Source: Chinchilla lanigera (taxonomy: Eukaryota; Chordata; Mammalia; Rodentia; Chinchillidae). From it: a stretch of DNA of 64,000 nucleotides. The DNA lies in contig NW_004955459.1 of the NCBI RefSeq assembly GCF_000276665.1, forward strand, positions 14,909,784 to 14,973,783, given 5' to 3'. Positions 12,242-23,530 of the stretch are shown piece by piece (position 1 is the first letter of the stretch; each line of letters begins with the position of its first letter). The position numbers were made by a program, and so were the translations under genes. Under the pieces are notes generated by a model. It did no database searches and had not been told where the DNA came from. It worked only from the letters and a program-made list of their open reading frames with translations.

Positions 12242-12424
12242 GAAAAGCAGGTAAGCCGAGCATGGTGGCACATGCCTGTAATCCCAGCACTGGGGATGCT
12301 GAGGCAGGAGGATTGTTGTGAGTTCAAGGCCAGCCTAGACTATAAAGTGAGCTTAACACAAGCCTGAACTGCATAGGAAGACCCTGTCTCAAAATGAAAA
12401 AAAAAAAAAAGGAAAAGCAGGTAA
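12242..12424 (+). mobile_element. B1 SINE with perfect target duplication
   Basis: Canonical B1 5' end ('gagcatggtggcacatgcct', 'gtaatcccagcactgg'), an internal duplication ('ggccagcctagactat' and 'aagcctgaactgcat') and the 3' end 'accctgtctcaaaa' plus A-tail. A perfect 13-bp direct repeat 'gaaaagcaggtaa' lies at 12242-12254 and 12412-12424. Confidence 0.95.
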
Positions 12425-12474
12425 AACAAAATACAAAGTAATTTTTCATATACAATACTCTTTAAAAAGAGGAT

Positions 12475-12617
12475 AGGAGAGGGAGTTTTGGGGTTTTTTT
12501 TTTTTTTTTTTTTGTTTTTGTTTTTTTCTGGTACCAGGAACTGAACTCACAACCTTGCACTTGCCAGGCAGACGCTGTGACACTGAGCTAAATCCCCAGC
12601 CCCAGGAGAGGGAGTTT
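12475..12617 (-). mobile_element. ID SINE, minus strand, perfect target duplication
   Basis: Complement of the ID body at about 12527-12603, preceded by a long T-run (complement of the A-tail, interrupted by G). A perfect 14-bp direct repeat 'aggagagggagttt' lies at 12475-12488 and 12604-12617. Confidence 0.95.
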
Positions 12618-13481
12618 GAGAGGATGTATTTGGGGCTGAGGGGAACAGACAAAAAGGAGGGATTTATAAGTAGAAAGTATGCCGGTCTTCATGGATGTTG
12701 TACCCAGTTTATGAACTAGCAGAAAGCCTGTGCTAAAATACCTAAGCAATGGCTTTGGGGAGGGAGAATATGAAAGGTACTGGAAAACACTGTAGAAACA
12801 AAAATAACTCTACTCACACACAGTTCTTATAAATAGACCTCTGAATCCACTCTAAAAAAAAGGAAAAAAATAGTTTTTACTTTAAAGAAGGGAGAGATGG
12901 AGAGGCTCATGAAAGTGTGAGAGGAGAAGTGGGGAAAGAGATGGGGAGAGGAACTGTAAGTGGAGAGTGCAAGAGGAAAAGGCAGATTGAGTCCAGTTAG
13001 TGACCTAACAAAACACCTGCCATAGAACCCCACGAAACTCCCCTTGCTGAGGGGGACCTCATGTAATACTCATGGTTGACAATTTTTCAGTATGTGGGGA
13101 TGGGGTTAGCCTGAGCAGGTAGATTGACCCATACCTTCCGAAGGTTTTGTAGTGTGTCTACAAAACATCCTGATGCACTTTGAATGAAGGTTCACACAGA
13201 ATCAATTTCTTTAAGAGGTTAGGGGACTATGTAAGTATGTCATTACACAGTTAGATATATTTTGGCCAGTATTTAGGAATATTTTCTTAAAATGGTGTTG
13301 TAAGATGAAGTTATGTGACAAAAGACATAAACATTTTAAAGTGAAATTGATTTTCAAAAAGAATATGCCTTTCAGTGATATTCTGGTCTAGAAAATCTGC
13401 TCAAAAGAAGAAAGTAGGGAGAAGTGGGTTAACAGGTGAAAAGCAAATAACTGCTATGTCGTTTCACACACTGTATGTCTA
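12618..13481. other. Unassigned stretch
   Basis: Includes a purine-rich segment at about 12880-12990 (GAGAGG-type words). No gene or repeat family recognised. The minus frame 12827-13033 is low-complexity (Pro/Ser/Phe-rich complement of the purine tract). Confidence 0.4.
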
Positions 13482-13640
13482 GTCACCACCACAGTGTTTA
13501 AGAGATATGTCATTATTGCCATATTACAAATAAATCAATTTATCTGTAAAGCTGTGAGGGGAACAATAGCTCTTCCCAATGTCACATGGCCATTAAATGT
13601 TAGATCTAGAATTTAAAAGAAGGAGTCTTAAATCTCCAAG
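13482..13640 (-). mobile_element. MIR/L2-type ancient repeat fragment (tentative)
   Basis: Words such as 'cattattgccatattacaaa' followed by 'atgtcacatggccattaa' resemble the antisense MIR/L2 pattern (tacagatgagg...gtcacacagctagtaa). Strongly decayed. Confidence 0.4.
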
Positions 13641-13677
13641 GTCTATATGCTACCTTTATATAAAAATGCTTCCTTGG

Positions 13678-13745
13678 CCTCTACTTCAGTGCCTGTGATA
13701 TCAGTTTGGGAGAATCATGATTTTTTGAAGCATCTGATTTTAGTA
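13678..13745 (-). mobile_element. Short L1 fragment related to the L1 at 9.8-12 kb
   Basis: 'cctctacttcagtgcctgtg' followed by 'atatcagtttgggaga' matches 'cctctacttcagtgcctaca' and 'atatcagtttttggaga' at about 11840-11880 inside the larger antisense L1. The fragment stops at the GATA repeat. Confidence 0.6.
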
Positions 13746-13747
13746 GA

Positions 13748-13789
<42 letters not shown>

Positions 13790-13859
13790 GATAGACAGAT
13801 AGATAATAGATGATAGAGAGATAGATAGATAGATGATAGATAGATAGATAGATAGATAT
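13746..13859. repeat. (GATA)n microsatellite
   Basis: Long tandem GATA with interruptions (gatgatagacagat, gataatagatgatagagag). Its translations are meaningless Tyr/Ile/Ser repeats. Confidence 0.98.
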
Positions 13860-13864
13860 GCACA

Positions 13865-14145
13865 TAATAAATCACCCCCAAATCACACACACTGTTTTAT
13901 TATATCTCACACTATAATGGGTAAGAAATTTGGGCAGGCTTGGTTGAGCAATTGTCCCTCTCCATGTGGCATTAGCCATGGAGGTGCATGTGGAGTTCGA
14001 GTGTCCACATTCAAGGATGCTCGTTCCCTTAGATGGACATGCCACTGGGCTGTCAGCTTGTTTTTGTTGATGTTCGGTTTCATTTGTGTTTTTGCAAGAA
14101 CATCTCTGCTGGAATAGTTGACTTTCTCGCAACATGACAACTGGG
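13865..14145 (-). mobile_element. MLT1/MaLR-like LTR fragment, minus strand (tentative)
   Basis: 'ataaatcacccccaaatc' at the start, then 'ttttattatatctcacacta' and 'agaaatttgggcaggcttgg', follow the order of the complement of mammalian MLT1-type LTRs. The overlapping frames here (13872-14135 minus, 13917-14117 plus) are repeat-derived. Confidence 0.4.
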
Positions 14146-16107
14146 TGCTACCAGTATGCAGTACAAGAAACGAAATAGAAACTCAAATTATCTGAAGCTC
14201 CAAACCATAGTACATGCACCAGAATCCTGCTGGCCTATTCAGAAGAGTCACAGAGCCCACAAAGACCTACAGAAAAGAAAAACAAATGTAGACATTTCTT
14301 TCACATATGGACCTCAATTAGCAATCATCATGCTAAACAATCATAGATACAAGTTCTGTACGATACATAATTATCCCATAAGAGCTCACAAACTCTAATA
14401 CCTCAAAAATGTTATTTTCACATTCTATACTTTTCTGTTTTCTATAACTATATGCAGGAAATTTACTTTTTAAAAAACCCATTCCCTTAAGGTTTTCCTA
14501 TAAAGTTTCTGTTTATTCAGAAATTAAAAGTAGTTGGAGAGAAAAACGCTCAATTATGGAAAAGGAGTTACTAGCTTTTAGTTTTTCTCTCTTTTACTTT
14601 ATGACCTGAAATGTTAAGTCACCAGCAGGAAGCTGCAATTTGAGAAGTGACAACTCTGGATTCAAGACATGGTCTCCAGGATGACAGCAGTTACATAAAT
14701 ATTGCTTCAACTTCAGCAAAACCTTGCAAAGCATTGTGCTTCACTGGATGACCACTAAAGAGAGTCTCCATTTCTCAATTACAGAAAAAACTGGCCTGTC
14801 TTCATCAGCGTCATATCTAGTTAGAATTCAAGTGAGGTTTCCATTTGCAAATTCGTGCAGACTTCACTCCAAGCCAATACAGGTGTTTCTGGCTCATTGG
14901 CAACTATAAGGATGACTGAAGCATTTCCACTTCATTAAAAATTTCCCCTCCTCTCACATCTGTGCTGAGACCCCACACTCATGGCTGGCTAAGTGTACTA
15001 ACTTCAGAAGTTAACCAGTTCATTCACTTAATTGAGTTTTCCAGTTTAAGGAAAAACAGAATTCCAACATAATTCTCATATATTCACGAAATGTAAAGCC
15101 TTCTCATTCTTGATATTCCTGATCTAAATAAGGATGTGTTCCTGCCAACATCTCCCCCTGGAGACTCCCCAAGGAAATCCAGGCCTTTCTTTCTGCTCAT
15201 TGCCCAGATAACCCTCAGGCTCCTGACAAGGTGGCCCACTCAGAAGAGCAGTCACAGTGAATGTATAAGATAAAAATGGGTCTTCATTAATGGTGCAATA
15301 GAAAATTCCTTAATGAACCTATTTCTATATGAATGGCAAATGCATACAAGATGCGTCCACGAGATGATGTGCTTGACCCAACAACTCACACTTAAGTTCC
15401 TGAGCCAGGATTAAGGGTTATTTCCTGCCTCTAGCCTTCCCTCAGAAAATGGAACATTCTGAATAACAATATGCCCATTTGAAAGCATATTCATAGATGG
15501 CTTCCTGGACCCTGCTAATCCAGGTAAAAGATGGGGACAGAGCCTACAAATGTAGGTTTGGATTAGGATTGCTAGGGCTGGTACTAAGAGTGCCATGGTC
15601 AGTCAGATCAAACTCAGGGCCTTGAATTTTGAGAGATCCTGTCCACTCCAGATGCTAGCCACCTCTCACCTTGCCTATATGCAGCCTATCCTGGAACACT
15701 AAGAAAGATGCAAAGCAATCTTTATTTCCTCTGTTCTCTGCACAGTTTGCCAAAACTTGAGCAAAAGGCTAATCAAGTTATCTCCCCCTCATGAAGTTAT
15801 GAAAGTTGATGCTATATAAAATTTTTCCAACAACAACAACAACAAAAATGTAATATAGAGTGTCCTAATTATGCTCTTTTGAACTACTTCATATTTTCTG
15901 AGACAGCTTCTGGGGAAAGCAGTAACTATTTTATGGTGTAATTGAGAGAAGAATAAAGAACTAATTCAGTCTTTGTTTTATTTAGCTACAAAATTAAAGC
16001 AGTGGAACTCATTGCTTAACAGGATTTCATGTAACGTTATACCTGAATATACGCACTCAGAGATTCTTTACTGCCGGTGAGTGTTCACAATGTAACAGTA
16101 CACAGCG
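14146..16107. other. Unassigned stretch of about 2 kb
   Basis: No gene, RNA or repeat family recognised by eye, apart from a short (CAA)n run near 15831-15845. Frames up to 80 codons show no domain. Confidence 0.4.
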
Positions 16108-16410
16108 TGTTAAGAATCCCAAATACGAAGTGTATGAAACCAGAAAGCTTTCAGTTTATGGTTTTTGGATTTTAGAGCAATTGCACGTATATAATGAAAT
16201 ATCTCAGGGGTGAGACCCAAGTCTAACTGTGAGATTCATTTTTGTCTTATATATATATATTTTATACACAAAGCCAGAAGATAATTTCATATTATATTTT
16301 AAATAATTCTGTGCATGAAAGAAGATTTTATGGCATGAAGTTTTCCACTTGTGGCATCATCTTGGAATATTTTGGATTTTGGATTTTCAAATGAGGGATT
16401 TTTTCAACCC
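16108..16410 (+). mobile_element. MER2/Tigger-type nonautonomous DNA transposon
   Basis: The order of words matches a MER2-like element: 'taagaatcccaaatacgaag', 'ttttggattttagagcaatt', 'atataatgaaatatctcagg', 'gacccaagtctaactgtgag', 'attttaaataattctgtgca', then 'ttggaatattttggatttt' and an end near 'gagggattttttcaaccc'. The TTTTGGATTTT words at both ends are what is left of the inverted ends. The overlapping frames at 16328-16591 on both strands are derived from it. Confidence 0.7.
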
Positions 16411-16624
16411 ATACTTGAAAATATATAATATGCATAAAAACAATGTAATTGTTATCATAGTAGAAATATTCACAACTAATAAAAAGGAAAGCAAAAATAA
16501 CCTGTATAGCATATGCTCCAATACCTTTGTTGTCATTAGAGTTTGCAAGGGAAACAAGACAGAACAAATAATTTATAGGATTATTTTATAATAGTCATGC
16601 AACAAGTCATATATAAAGGGAGTT

Positions 16625-17240
16625 CATGTCCACACACTAAAGACCCAGACAATCCAGATGAGGGCCTGAATCCCATGGTAATGTCCTGATAAGTCCATCT
16701 GAAGACCTAGAGCCCATAATAATGCCCACCCTGAAGAGTGCAACTGGAGGCCAAGAGTCCATGACAATGTTCCATTCAGGACTGTTTCATGGATCTGTGC
16801 TGAGAAGTCCCAAAGGTAAGTGGTGAAAGCTAGAAAGTCTATAACACTGGGATGAAGGATTTGTTGCCAGTAGGCTGAAGGATCTGAATTGAGCCAGGAA
16901 GTGATGCTCAAAGTGAGAACCAGAGCTCCCCTGAAAAGTACCATAGCCATCCTCAGAAATAGCAAGGTCCCAAGCTCCTCTACCGGTGACAGCAGCTGAG
17001 TTCATATCAGGAAAGCCAGCATGACAAGCTTCTCCAGGAGATTAAACTGTGTACCATCTTCCTTTCTAGATCCAGGAAGCAACGCTCAAAATAAGGACCA
17101 GAGCTCCCACAAAGCGAACCATAGCCATTTTCAGTGACAACAATGTCCTGAGCTCCTTTGATGAGAACAGGTGAGTTCATATCCAGAAAGCCAAAGTGGC
17201 AGGCTCCTCCATGACAACCAACAGCACCCAGGAGAACCAA
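16625..17240 (-). repeat. Compound tandem array, units of about 177 bp and about 41-46 bp
   Basis: The segments at about 16896-17037 and 17073-17211 are diverged copies of one unit. Shared words are 'ccaggaag..gctcaaa', 'gaccagagctccc', 'accatagccat.ttcag', 'tgagttcatatc' and 'agaaagcca'; the period is about 177 bp. To the left, a shorter motif recurs at about 16663, 16704 and 16749 ('ggcctgaatcccat', 'gacctagagcccat', 'ggccaagagtccat'). Minus-strand frames run through both (17007-17276, 16787-17005, 16624-16965), with parallel text 'DMNSPVLIKGAQDIVVTENG' and 'MNSAAVTGRGAWDLAISEDG'. I recognise no family. It could be tandem promoter monomers of a retroelement or part of an unnamed LTR element. 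Confidence 0.65.
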
Positions 17241-17844
17241 CAGCCTCCTAACAGTTCCTTTTAATGTTGCTGGCAATAACCCTCAGATGGGCCTCCCACA
17301 TCCAGCACCACACTGATTCAGTTCAGCTGGGTGTTACAAGTTGACCACCATTTGTCAATTCACCACACCTTTTGACCTAATAATTCACTTTTTTACAATC
17401 TATCCTGTCTAAGCCCAAGTTTTCAAAACAGCAAATTTTGAGACAAAATTTTTATATAAAGTTTGGTGGGAGGTGTGGGCCCAAGGATTCTAGAATAAAG
17501 ACATAAGTTGAAAAAAGAGGTAAAAAAATACAAAATGGTGTATAATCAATTTAGCTAAATCCTTACAAGAAAACACACACAGTTGCTCCATCACAAAGCA
17601 TCCTGAAAGGGCATATGGAAACAGTATGTCTGGCAATAGCCCATCGGGTGGAAGGAGAGTAATTTATCCACTACAGTGTTGTTCCCTCATGTTTGCTCTT
17701 TGGCATTGATATCATAGGCCCTTGAGGGCCTATAGGAATATAGGTTTATCCTCTTGGAAGGTTGGCCAGATACATCTAGCAGAATGCTGTGATTGAGCAA
17801 ATTGGATGAGGTCTATAACCTAAATCCAGCCCAAATATAATTAA
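17241..17844. other. Unassigned stretch between the tandem array and old L1
   Basis: No recognisable gene. Contains 'atcgggtggaaggagagtaa' and other text that I could not assign. Confidence 0.35.
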
Positions 17845-18990
17845 ACTCTTATACATGTGTTTAAAGGATATTTATTGCAGCATTTTTATTTAGAAAACCT
17901 GAGGTGCTAAATGAACACTGATGGAGAAATAATCAAATGCAGTCCTCCCTCACCATATGATAGTTCACTTATGGCTTCACTGTATCTCGGGTTTTTAAAA
18001 AATATATATCTAATTCTGCATTGCAGAGTTTTTGCTATAGCACGGGATTTTGAGATATATAGGTATTTATATAATTTTTTATTTTAAACAATATAAAAAA
18101 TATAAAAACTTAATTCAAACATGTTAAAAGAATATTAAATCAAAACACAATACTGTATAGTATGTATTTCATCAGCAGATGAATACTGTACTATACCCAG
18201 TCGGAATACAGTAAGCCACTACCCTAAGCCAGAGCCCTGCAGATCTACCTGGCCATGGGCCGGCCCCTAGGGGTACTGCTTGTAAGTGAGGAGGGTGTGC
18301 AGTGGGGCATCACCCCCAACACACACACACACACACCCCGCACTACAAGCCGGCCTGGGCAGGGCCAGCGGTGCAGGCCAGGCACTGGGCTCTGCTTGGC
18401 TGGGGCTTGGTTGGATCCTACAAGCCCCACTCCCTGGCCCGCTCCCACCCTCCACCCCCACTTGCCCGTCCTCTCCTCCTGCCCTGGGAGCTGAGACTTG
18501 GATTCACCCAGGGGTCCCCAGCTGCTTCCTCAACTGGAAGCCTAGGCTTTGGGAAGAAGGGTCTCCCAGAGAAGGAGCGCAGGAGTGTGGGAAGGGTTTA
18601 TAAAGCCTTAAAATATATGTCAATAATAAAACAGATATAACACCGCTACTTCATGGATTTTCAACTATCACCAGGATCTCTGGAACATATCTCCTGAGGT
18701 AGGTGAGCGATTACTGTATAGGATGGCGCTCCCTTATCACAGATAGTTTTAAAAGAATGAGGTAAATCTTTATCTATTTATGCAAAGATATGTCTAGGAA
18801 TTGTTAAAGTTTTTTAAAGTTACAGAATGACACATGCACAATCTATTTTAATGCAAAAGAGAAAAAAATGATGACATATATGATACATATAACATGTATA
18901 GCAAGATGTTAAGACATGTATCAAAATGTTAGCTGCCACAACTGGAATGTGCAGAATCCTCTGAAGGGAGAATTCACATTTTACCTAGTC
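17845..18990 (+). mobile_element. Ancient L1M 3' segment, split by a DNA transposon
   Basis: 17845-17939 ('aaaggatatttattgcagca') and 18717-18990 ('ttttaaaagaatgaggtaaa', 'tctttatctatttatgcaaa') together follow the order of an old L1M/L1ME 3' region. The intervening 777 bp is the Tigger-like insertion. No intact frame. Confidence 0.65.
17940..18716. mobile_element. Tigger/pogo-like DNA transposon, 777 bp, with a GC-rich core
   Basis: The left end 'cagtcctccctcacc' (17940-17954) and the complement of the right end 'cagtaatcgctcacc' (18702-18716) form terminal inverted repeats, 12/15 identical. Internal AT-rich flanks ('ctaattctgcattgcagag', 'gggattttgagatatatagg') are typical of this class. 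Between about 18220 and 18590 the sequence turns GC-rich with a (CA)n at 18319-18338. Frames overlapping there on both strands are a by-product of low stop density. No transposase is seen. Confidence 0.72.
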
Positions 18991-19099
18991 ATTTCTAAAC
19001 AATTTTAAAATGTTAAGTTACTAAGTACATTAAAGGAACAAAGACAGAAGGCAAGGAGAACACAGGGTTAGGATGTAGGTAGATTTAGCTCCTCTCTAA

Positions 19100-19432
19100 T
19101 TCTGCTCAGGCAGCTATAACAGAATACCATAGACCAAGTAGTTTATAAACCACTGAAATGTATTTCTTGCCATTCCAGTGGCTGGGAAGGCCAAGGTCAA
19201 AGAACACTAGATGTGGTGTCTGGCTCACTTTCTGATTCACAGAATGCTGATTTGCTGCGTTCCCATAAAGCAGAGAGATCTCCCTAAGGTTCTTTCTATA
19301 TGAACAGTAATCCCATTCATGACCTCATGACCTAGTCATCTTCCAAAGGCCCCTCCTTTAATTCTATCACCTCAGGGTTAGAATTTCAACACATGAATTT
19401 GAAGCGGGGACACAAACATTCCTGCCATAGCA
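19100..19432 (-). mobile_element. MLT1-like (MaLR) LTR, minus strand
   Basis: Antisense order of an MLT1 LTR: 'cagctataacagaataccat', 'gcccctcctttaattctatc', 'cacctcagggttagaatttc' and 'cacaaacattcctgccatag', ending in 'ca' at about 19432. Solo LTR; no internal region adjacent. Confidence 0.75.
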
Positions 19433-21399
19433 ACTGCCTCTGAATTCTGTGGGATGATTGTCCCAATTGAACAACATGATACAACTGTGGACATTTTTAG
19501 AGCTTTTTCTTTGGAAGAGTCCAAATGACATGTTTTAACATTTAATAGTAATGGACGATAGAGGGAAATTCACTATCAAAATGAAACAGAGTTTGAATAA
19601 CTTTTGTTAAATGATACAGACTCCAAGAATCGTCATGCAAAGATGGCCGTAGGAGAAAACATGAAGGAAACAGAAAGAACAACAGACAAACCAAACCATC
19701 TCAGTTGAATGTGGTCTCAGGTCTTTTGTGTGAAAAGAGACAAGGTAAATGGAAGAGCAGAACAAGCTAAGGAAAGAGTTGCCGGGTTTGTTAAACAGAT
19801 GTTGGTAAAATATGCTTTATAAATGTGTCCTAAGTGACAGGAATAAAAACAGCTACACCTACCCTCTAATAAAAAGTGGAGAGAAATAAGAGCTCTCTTA
19901 AAGAGTGAAAGACTGGCCTCATTTTTCCCAATGCCTCTGAGCTAAACAAATAAAGGAAATAAATCTTTGCAATTGGTAAATAAGATGTTTTGTTCTGAAG
20001 TCGCTCCACTAAATGCGATCATGTAAGTCAACAGAGTTAGTGACACCACACATTCCAAGTTGCTGTCTAATGTGTATTTTAAGTTGTTTTTCCCAAAGGT
20101 CACTGAATTTTAAAGCAGAGATAGACCTTAAAGGGGATCTTACAAACCTCTCATGTTTAAAGTGAAAAAGCAAAAATTAAAAAATGAAAACACAGGCACA
20201 GAAAGTAATGGAATTCAGTGTCAGCTAGGAGCAGGGGCTGTGTCCCTGGCTGTGTCCCTGGCTGTCCTCTGAGGATTTGTCTTCCACTTAAGGAGTTACT
20301 CACCTTTGCCACACTTCTGCCACCTTCTCCACAGAATAAGATCAACCTCTGAACTCCCTGCCATGTTTACACTGCTGTAAATTATTTCTCTTAGGGAAAT
20401 AACAACATTTTCTGACCTAAAGATAAGCAGTCACACCTTTTCTTTTTTTATGTGAGTTAAGTATGGTCTGAAAATAGGAAATGACTTATTCAAACCTTTA
20501 CAGCAAGAACTTCCCTGGAGAGATTTGAGAAATTTATTTTTCCCCAAAATGAATATCTTTTTCATTCTTATCTTTAAAATCCTACATGCTCATTTTTTAA
20601 ACTCAGGTATAGAAAAATTATCATAAATCTCCTGAAATTTCATCATCTAGAAATGAAACAGTTGAAATGTTGTTGAAAATGTAACCCTAAATAACTCTCA
20701 TCCTCTCTCCCACTTTCTCTAATAGCTCTTCTCCCCAAGTAGAGGTGGTATCAAGAAAAGCCTTAATTTTAATTTATTCCTTGCCAAACACACTAGTGGT
20801 CCCCTGGTCTGAATATGGTGTGGAATTTCATAATCTATGGAGCTGAAGCATCAAGAGTACAGGCCCAGGTGTGGGCATGCAGAGCTGAGTCGGCAGTAAT
20901 ATCCCTCCCTCATTTACCTCATTCACGCCTGCTTTCCTAAGGGAATCTGCTCTTGGGTAAGGAGCCATGACCAGAGTAAGAAGTTCATGCTTGATCACAT
21001 CACTCAGACTTCATGAGGCTATGTTGTGCTTCAGCTCTGGATCTAGAAATGTCACACACACAGCATCGAGCTGCAACACCCAAGTCTTTAGTTGAGTGAC
21101 TTGATGACCTAGTCAAAGGATCCAGCTTTAATGGGCACATGGAGTAGTCTTTAGTATTGAGGAAACACTTCTGTGACTTGGCTCCAGCTGTGAGCTAAAA
21201 GCCTGAACTAACTTTATGGGCATAAAAATGCACCTTCGATAACAGAAGCCATCATGGAGCATCATGAGAGGAGAACATGATGGCCATCATAAGAGACAGA
21301 GTCCTCAGAAGAAGAAAAGCTATGGCTAAGGAGACTTGAGCCTTTCAGTCTGAGAATCTGAAAGGAAAAATGACATTTGATTTTGAACAAGTCTGTATA
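19433..21399. other. Unassigned stretch, small 12-bp tandem inside
   Basis: No gene or clear repeat. A 12-bp unit 'gctgtgtccctg' is repeated 2.7 times at 20237-20268. Text near 20540-20640 is weakly like antisense L1M. Confidence 0.4.
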
Positions 21400-21639
21400 A
21401 TGTGTCATACTGATCACATAGATGTATATATACATTTTTAAATAAACAGCATTGTATCCTGGGTGCTATTGGGCACCCAACTTTTTCACTGATATCCTTA
21501 TTAACAGCTGCATGCTGTTCTTTAATAAATAAGTCATAATTATTTGTCTCCTTATTAATGAAACTTAAACCTTCTTATGTTCTTTGTGAATAGTACAAGC
21601 AATGCTAAGATTGTCATATCTAACATGTATTTTTTAAAA

Positions 21640-21746
21640 TACATGGCTGATTTTTTTATGCTTTTTTTTTTGTACCAGGAATCAAACTCATGACCTCACA
21701 CTTGCTGTGCCCCTGAGCTAAATCCCAGGCCCCTACATGGTTGATT
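21640..21746 (-). mobile_element. ID SINE with internal deletion, minus strand
   Basis: Complement of an ID body at about 21661-21733, with part of the middle missing ('cacacttgctgtgcccctga' lacks the 'ccaggcaggcgct' segment seen elsewhere). Direct repeat 'tacatggctgatt' (21640-21652) and 'tacatggttgatt' (21734-21746), 12/13. Confidence 0.88.
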
Positions 21747-22236
21747 ATTTCCTTAAAATAATGTCTTAGAAGTTCAATGGCTGGGTCAAAAAAAAATTCA
21801 GATTTCCTCTTTGGTGCCTCTAACAAACATACTTTGAGAAATATTATATTAATTTGTACCCTACAAACATTACTGGATACTGTCATTTCTTTATATTTTA
21901 TTTAAATGTTGATAATATTCTATATGCAAATTTAATAAATGAGAGGGAAAGTTGCTTCTTTGTGAAATATCTAGAATGTTGATTATATTTTCATATTTAT
22001 TGGTCATTTTTATTTATGTCCTTAGCACATTTTTTCTATGGGGTTATTAATCTTTTTCTCAGTTGTTTCTTGGAGTCTTTAGAATACATGTTAGAGACTA
22101 TAAACTCATTTTATACTATACTATAATTACATTTTAGAGACTAGGGCTATACTGTACTTTCTTTTTCATTCTTTATACTTTGTCTCATGACACCTTCTCT
22201 ACATCATAATTCATCATTTTAAGTAGTCAAATGTGT

Positions 22237-22449
22237 CAGTACAATGGTACCTCGGTTCAAGAACTTAATTAGTTCTGTGATTTTGGAAACATGCCCACAT
22301 CTGAGTTTGTGCAGGAAAGGTGGCTGCAGTTGTGTTTGTAACTCAATGCAGAGTTTGCAAACAAAAACAAAAATTTTCCAGTTGCTGCTGTTTACAAACA
22401 ATCAAGTTGTTTTTAAGCAAAAGCATTCCTGAACCAAGGTATTATTGTA
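22237..22449. mobile_element. MITE with 24-bp terminal inverted repeats (Tigger/mariner-like)
   Basis: The left end at 22240-22263 begins 'tacaatggtacctcggttc'. The complement of 22426-22449 begins 'tacaataataccttggttc'. The two ends match at 20 of 24 positions. The length is about 213 bp with no coding capacity, and it sits inside the L1M. The frames at 22219-22401 (minus) and 22244-22432 (plus) mirror each other because the element is partly palindromic. Confidence 0.75.
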
Positions 22450-22969
22450 TTTTATTTTGTGGTTTCTACCTGGGGTGTTATACATAAAAAATGTCTTCCT
22501 TGGCCCCCCAAAAGCCATAATATCTCTGTTTTCATCTACTGCTTATATGACATAATTTTTACACTTAAGCTATTGGCCCATCAAGAATTACTTCAAGACC
22601 ACCACTGTTTTATATGCTTAGCCACTTGCTTCAAAGTTATTCAGTAATCCATGTTTTCTTCACTGACCTAGTGTTAAGGTCTCAATATCCTTGAGACATT
22701 TTCTAGAATTTGTTTTATCTCACTCATTTGTCAGTTCCCTACTCTTCCAATACCACATGGTTCCATTACTGATAATTTAAATATGTTTTAATATTGACCA
22801 ACTCTTTAAAACTATTCAAAAAATTTTAGCAAGTTCTATGACTCAGATGTATGAAAGAAGACCAGGAAAATGAAAATATTGACCTGCATTGATGTAGAAT
22901 ACCCAGTGAAAATCATAAGTGATGATATCAACAAAGGAAACTATAGAGAAATAATTCTCACTGCATTGG

Positions 22970-23530
22970 TTAGGGTTCTCTGGAGGACAAGACTGAATGA
23001 TATTTTGTGGAGTCTCCTGCCTCAGATCCTATAAGGTTACCTCATAAATCCTATGGCAAGGCATGAATCCCCCACAGGAGGAGCACCCACAATATTTTTG
23101 TGTGTGCTGGAGAGCAGGAAGGTACATAGCTGCTCAGTCCAAGAAGCTGGAAGCCTAAGAACTAGGGGGGTTAAGATGCAGCACAAGACCAAGGCCCAAG
23201 ACCTGAAAGCTCTCTAGAAAGTCACTAGAATGAGTCTGTGCTGGAAATCCAGACAAATTGGAGTTTGACGTCCACAGGGAATGACAGCAAAAGACCCACC
23301 TACTCAAACAGAGTGGAGCTTCTCAAATGTGTGCCAAGTTCTTTCTCTTTTATTCCATCCAGGCTGAGTATCTATGGAACAGGACCACCCACACAGCGAT
23401 GCGTCTCTCCCCTCTACTCAGTTTCCTGAACGCATACCAATCATCTCTGGAAACAGCCCACAGACACACCCAGAACTGTGCTTTACTACCTACTAGGTAT
23501 TTCTTAATCCAGTAAGGTTGATATAGCCTG
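22970..23530 (-). mobile_element. LTR-like interspersed repeat, minus strand (class uncertain)
   Basis: 'ggttagggttctctggagga' at the left, 'aagaagctggaagcctaaga' in the middle and 'acagacacacccagaact' at the right follow the order of a widespread mammalian LTR-type repeat in antisense. I cannot name the family with certainty. The frames at 23238-23515 are inside it. Confidence 0.5.

Larger units (their letters stand above)
21400..22870 (-). mobile_element. Ancient L1M, minus strand, carrying two insertions
   Basis: Follows the order of an antisense L1M 3' region: 'aagttcaatggctgggtcaa' (about 21770), 'tatttattggtcatttttat' (about 21995), 'ggggttattaatctttttct', then after the MITE 'gtttctacctggggtgttat' and 'aatatccttgagacattttc'. 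Interrupted by an ID at 21653-21733 and a MITE at 22237-22449. Fully decayed. Confidence 0.65.

Noticed and set aside
13681..13890. Tyr/Ile/Leu/Ser repeat frame resembling a repeat protein
   Set aside because: It is the complement of (GATA)n.
16663..17211. CRISPR-like array
   Set aside because: Units are diverged, of two sizes, with no constant-length unique spacers, in a mammalian genome.
18245..18640. Cluster of overlapping frames on both strands in GC-rich DNA
   Set aside because: Low stop density in a GC-rich transposon core explains all of them. Frames include CA-repeat His/Thr runs.
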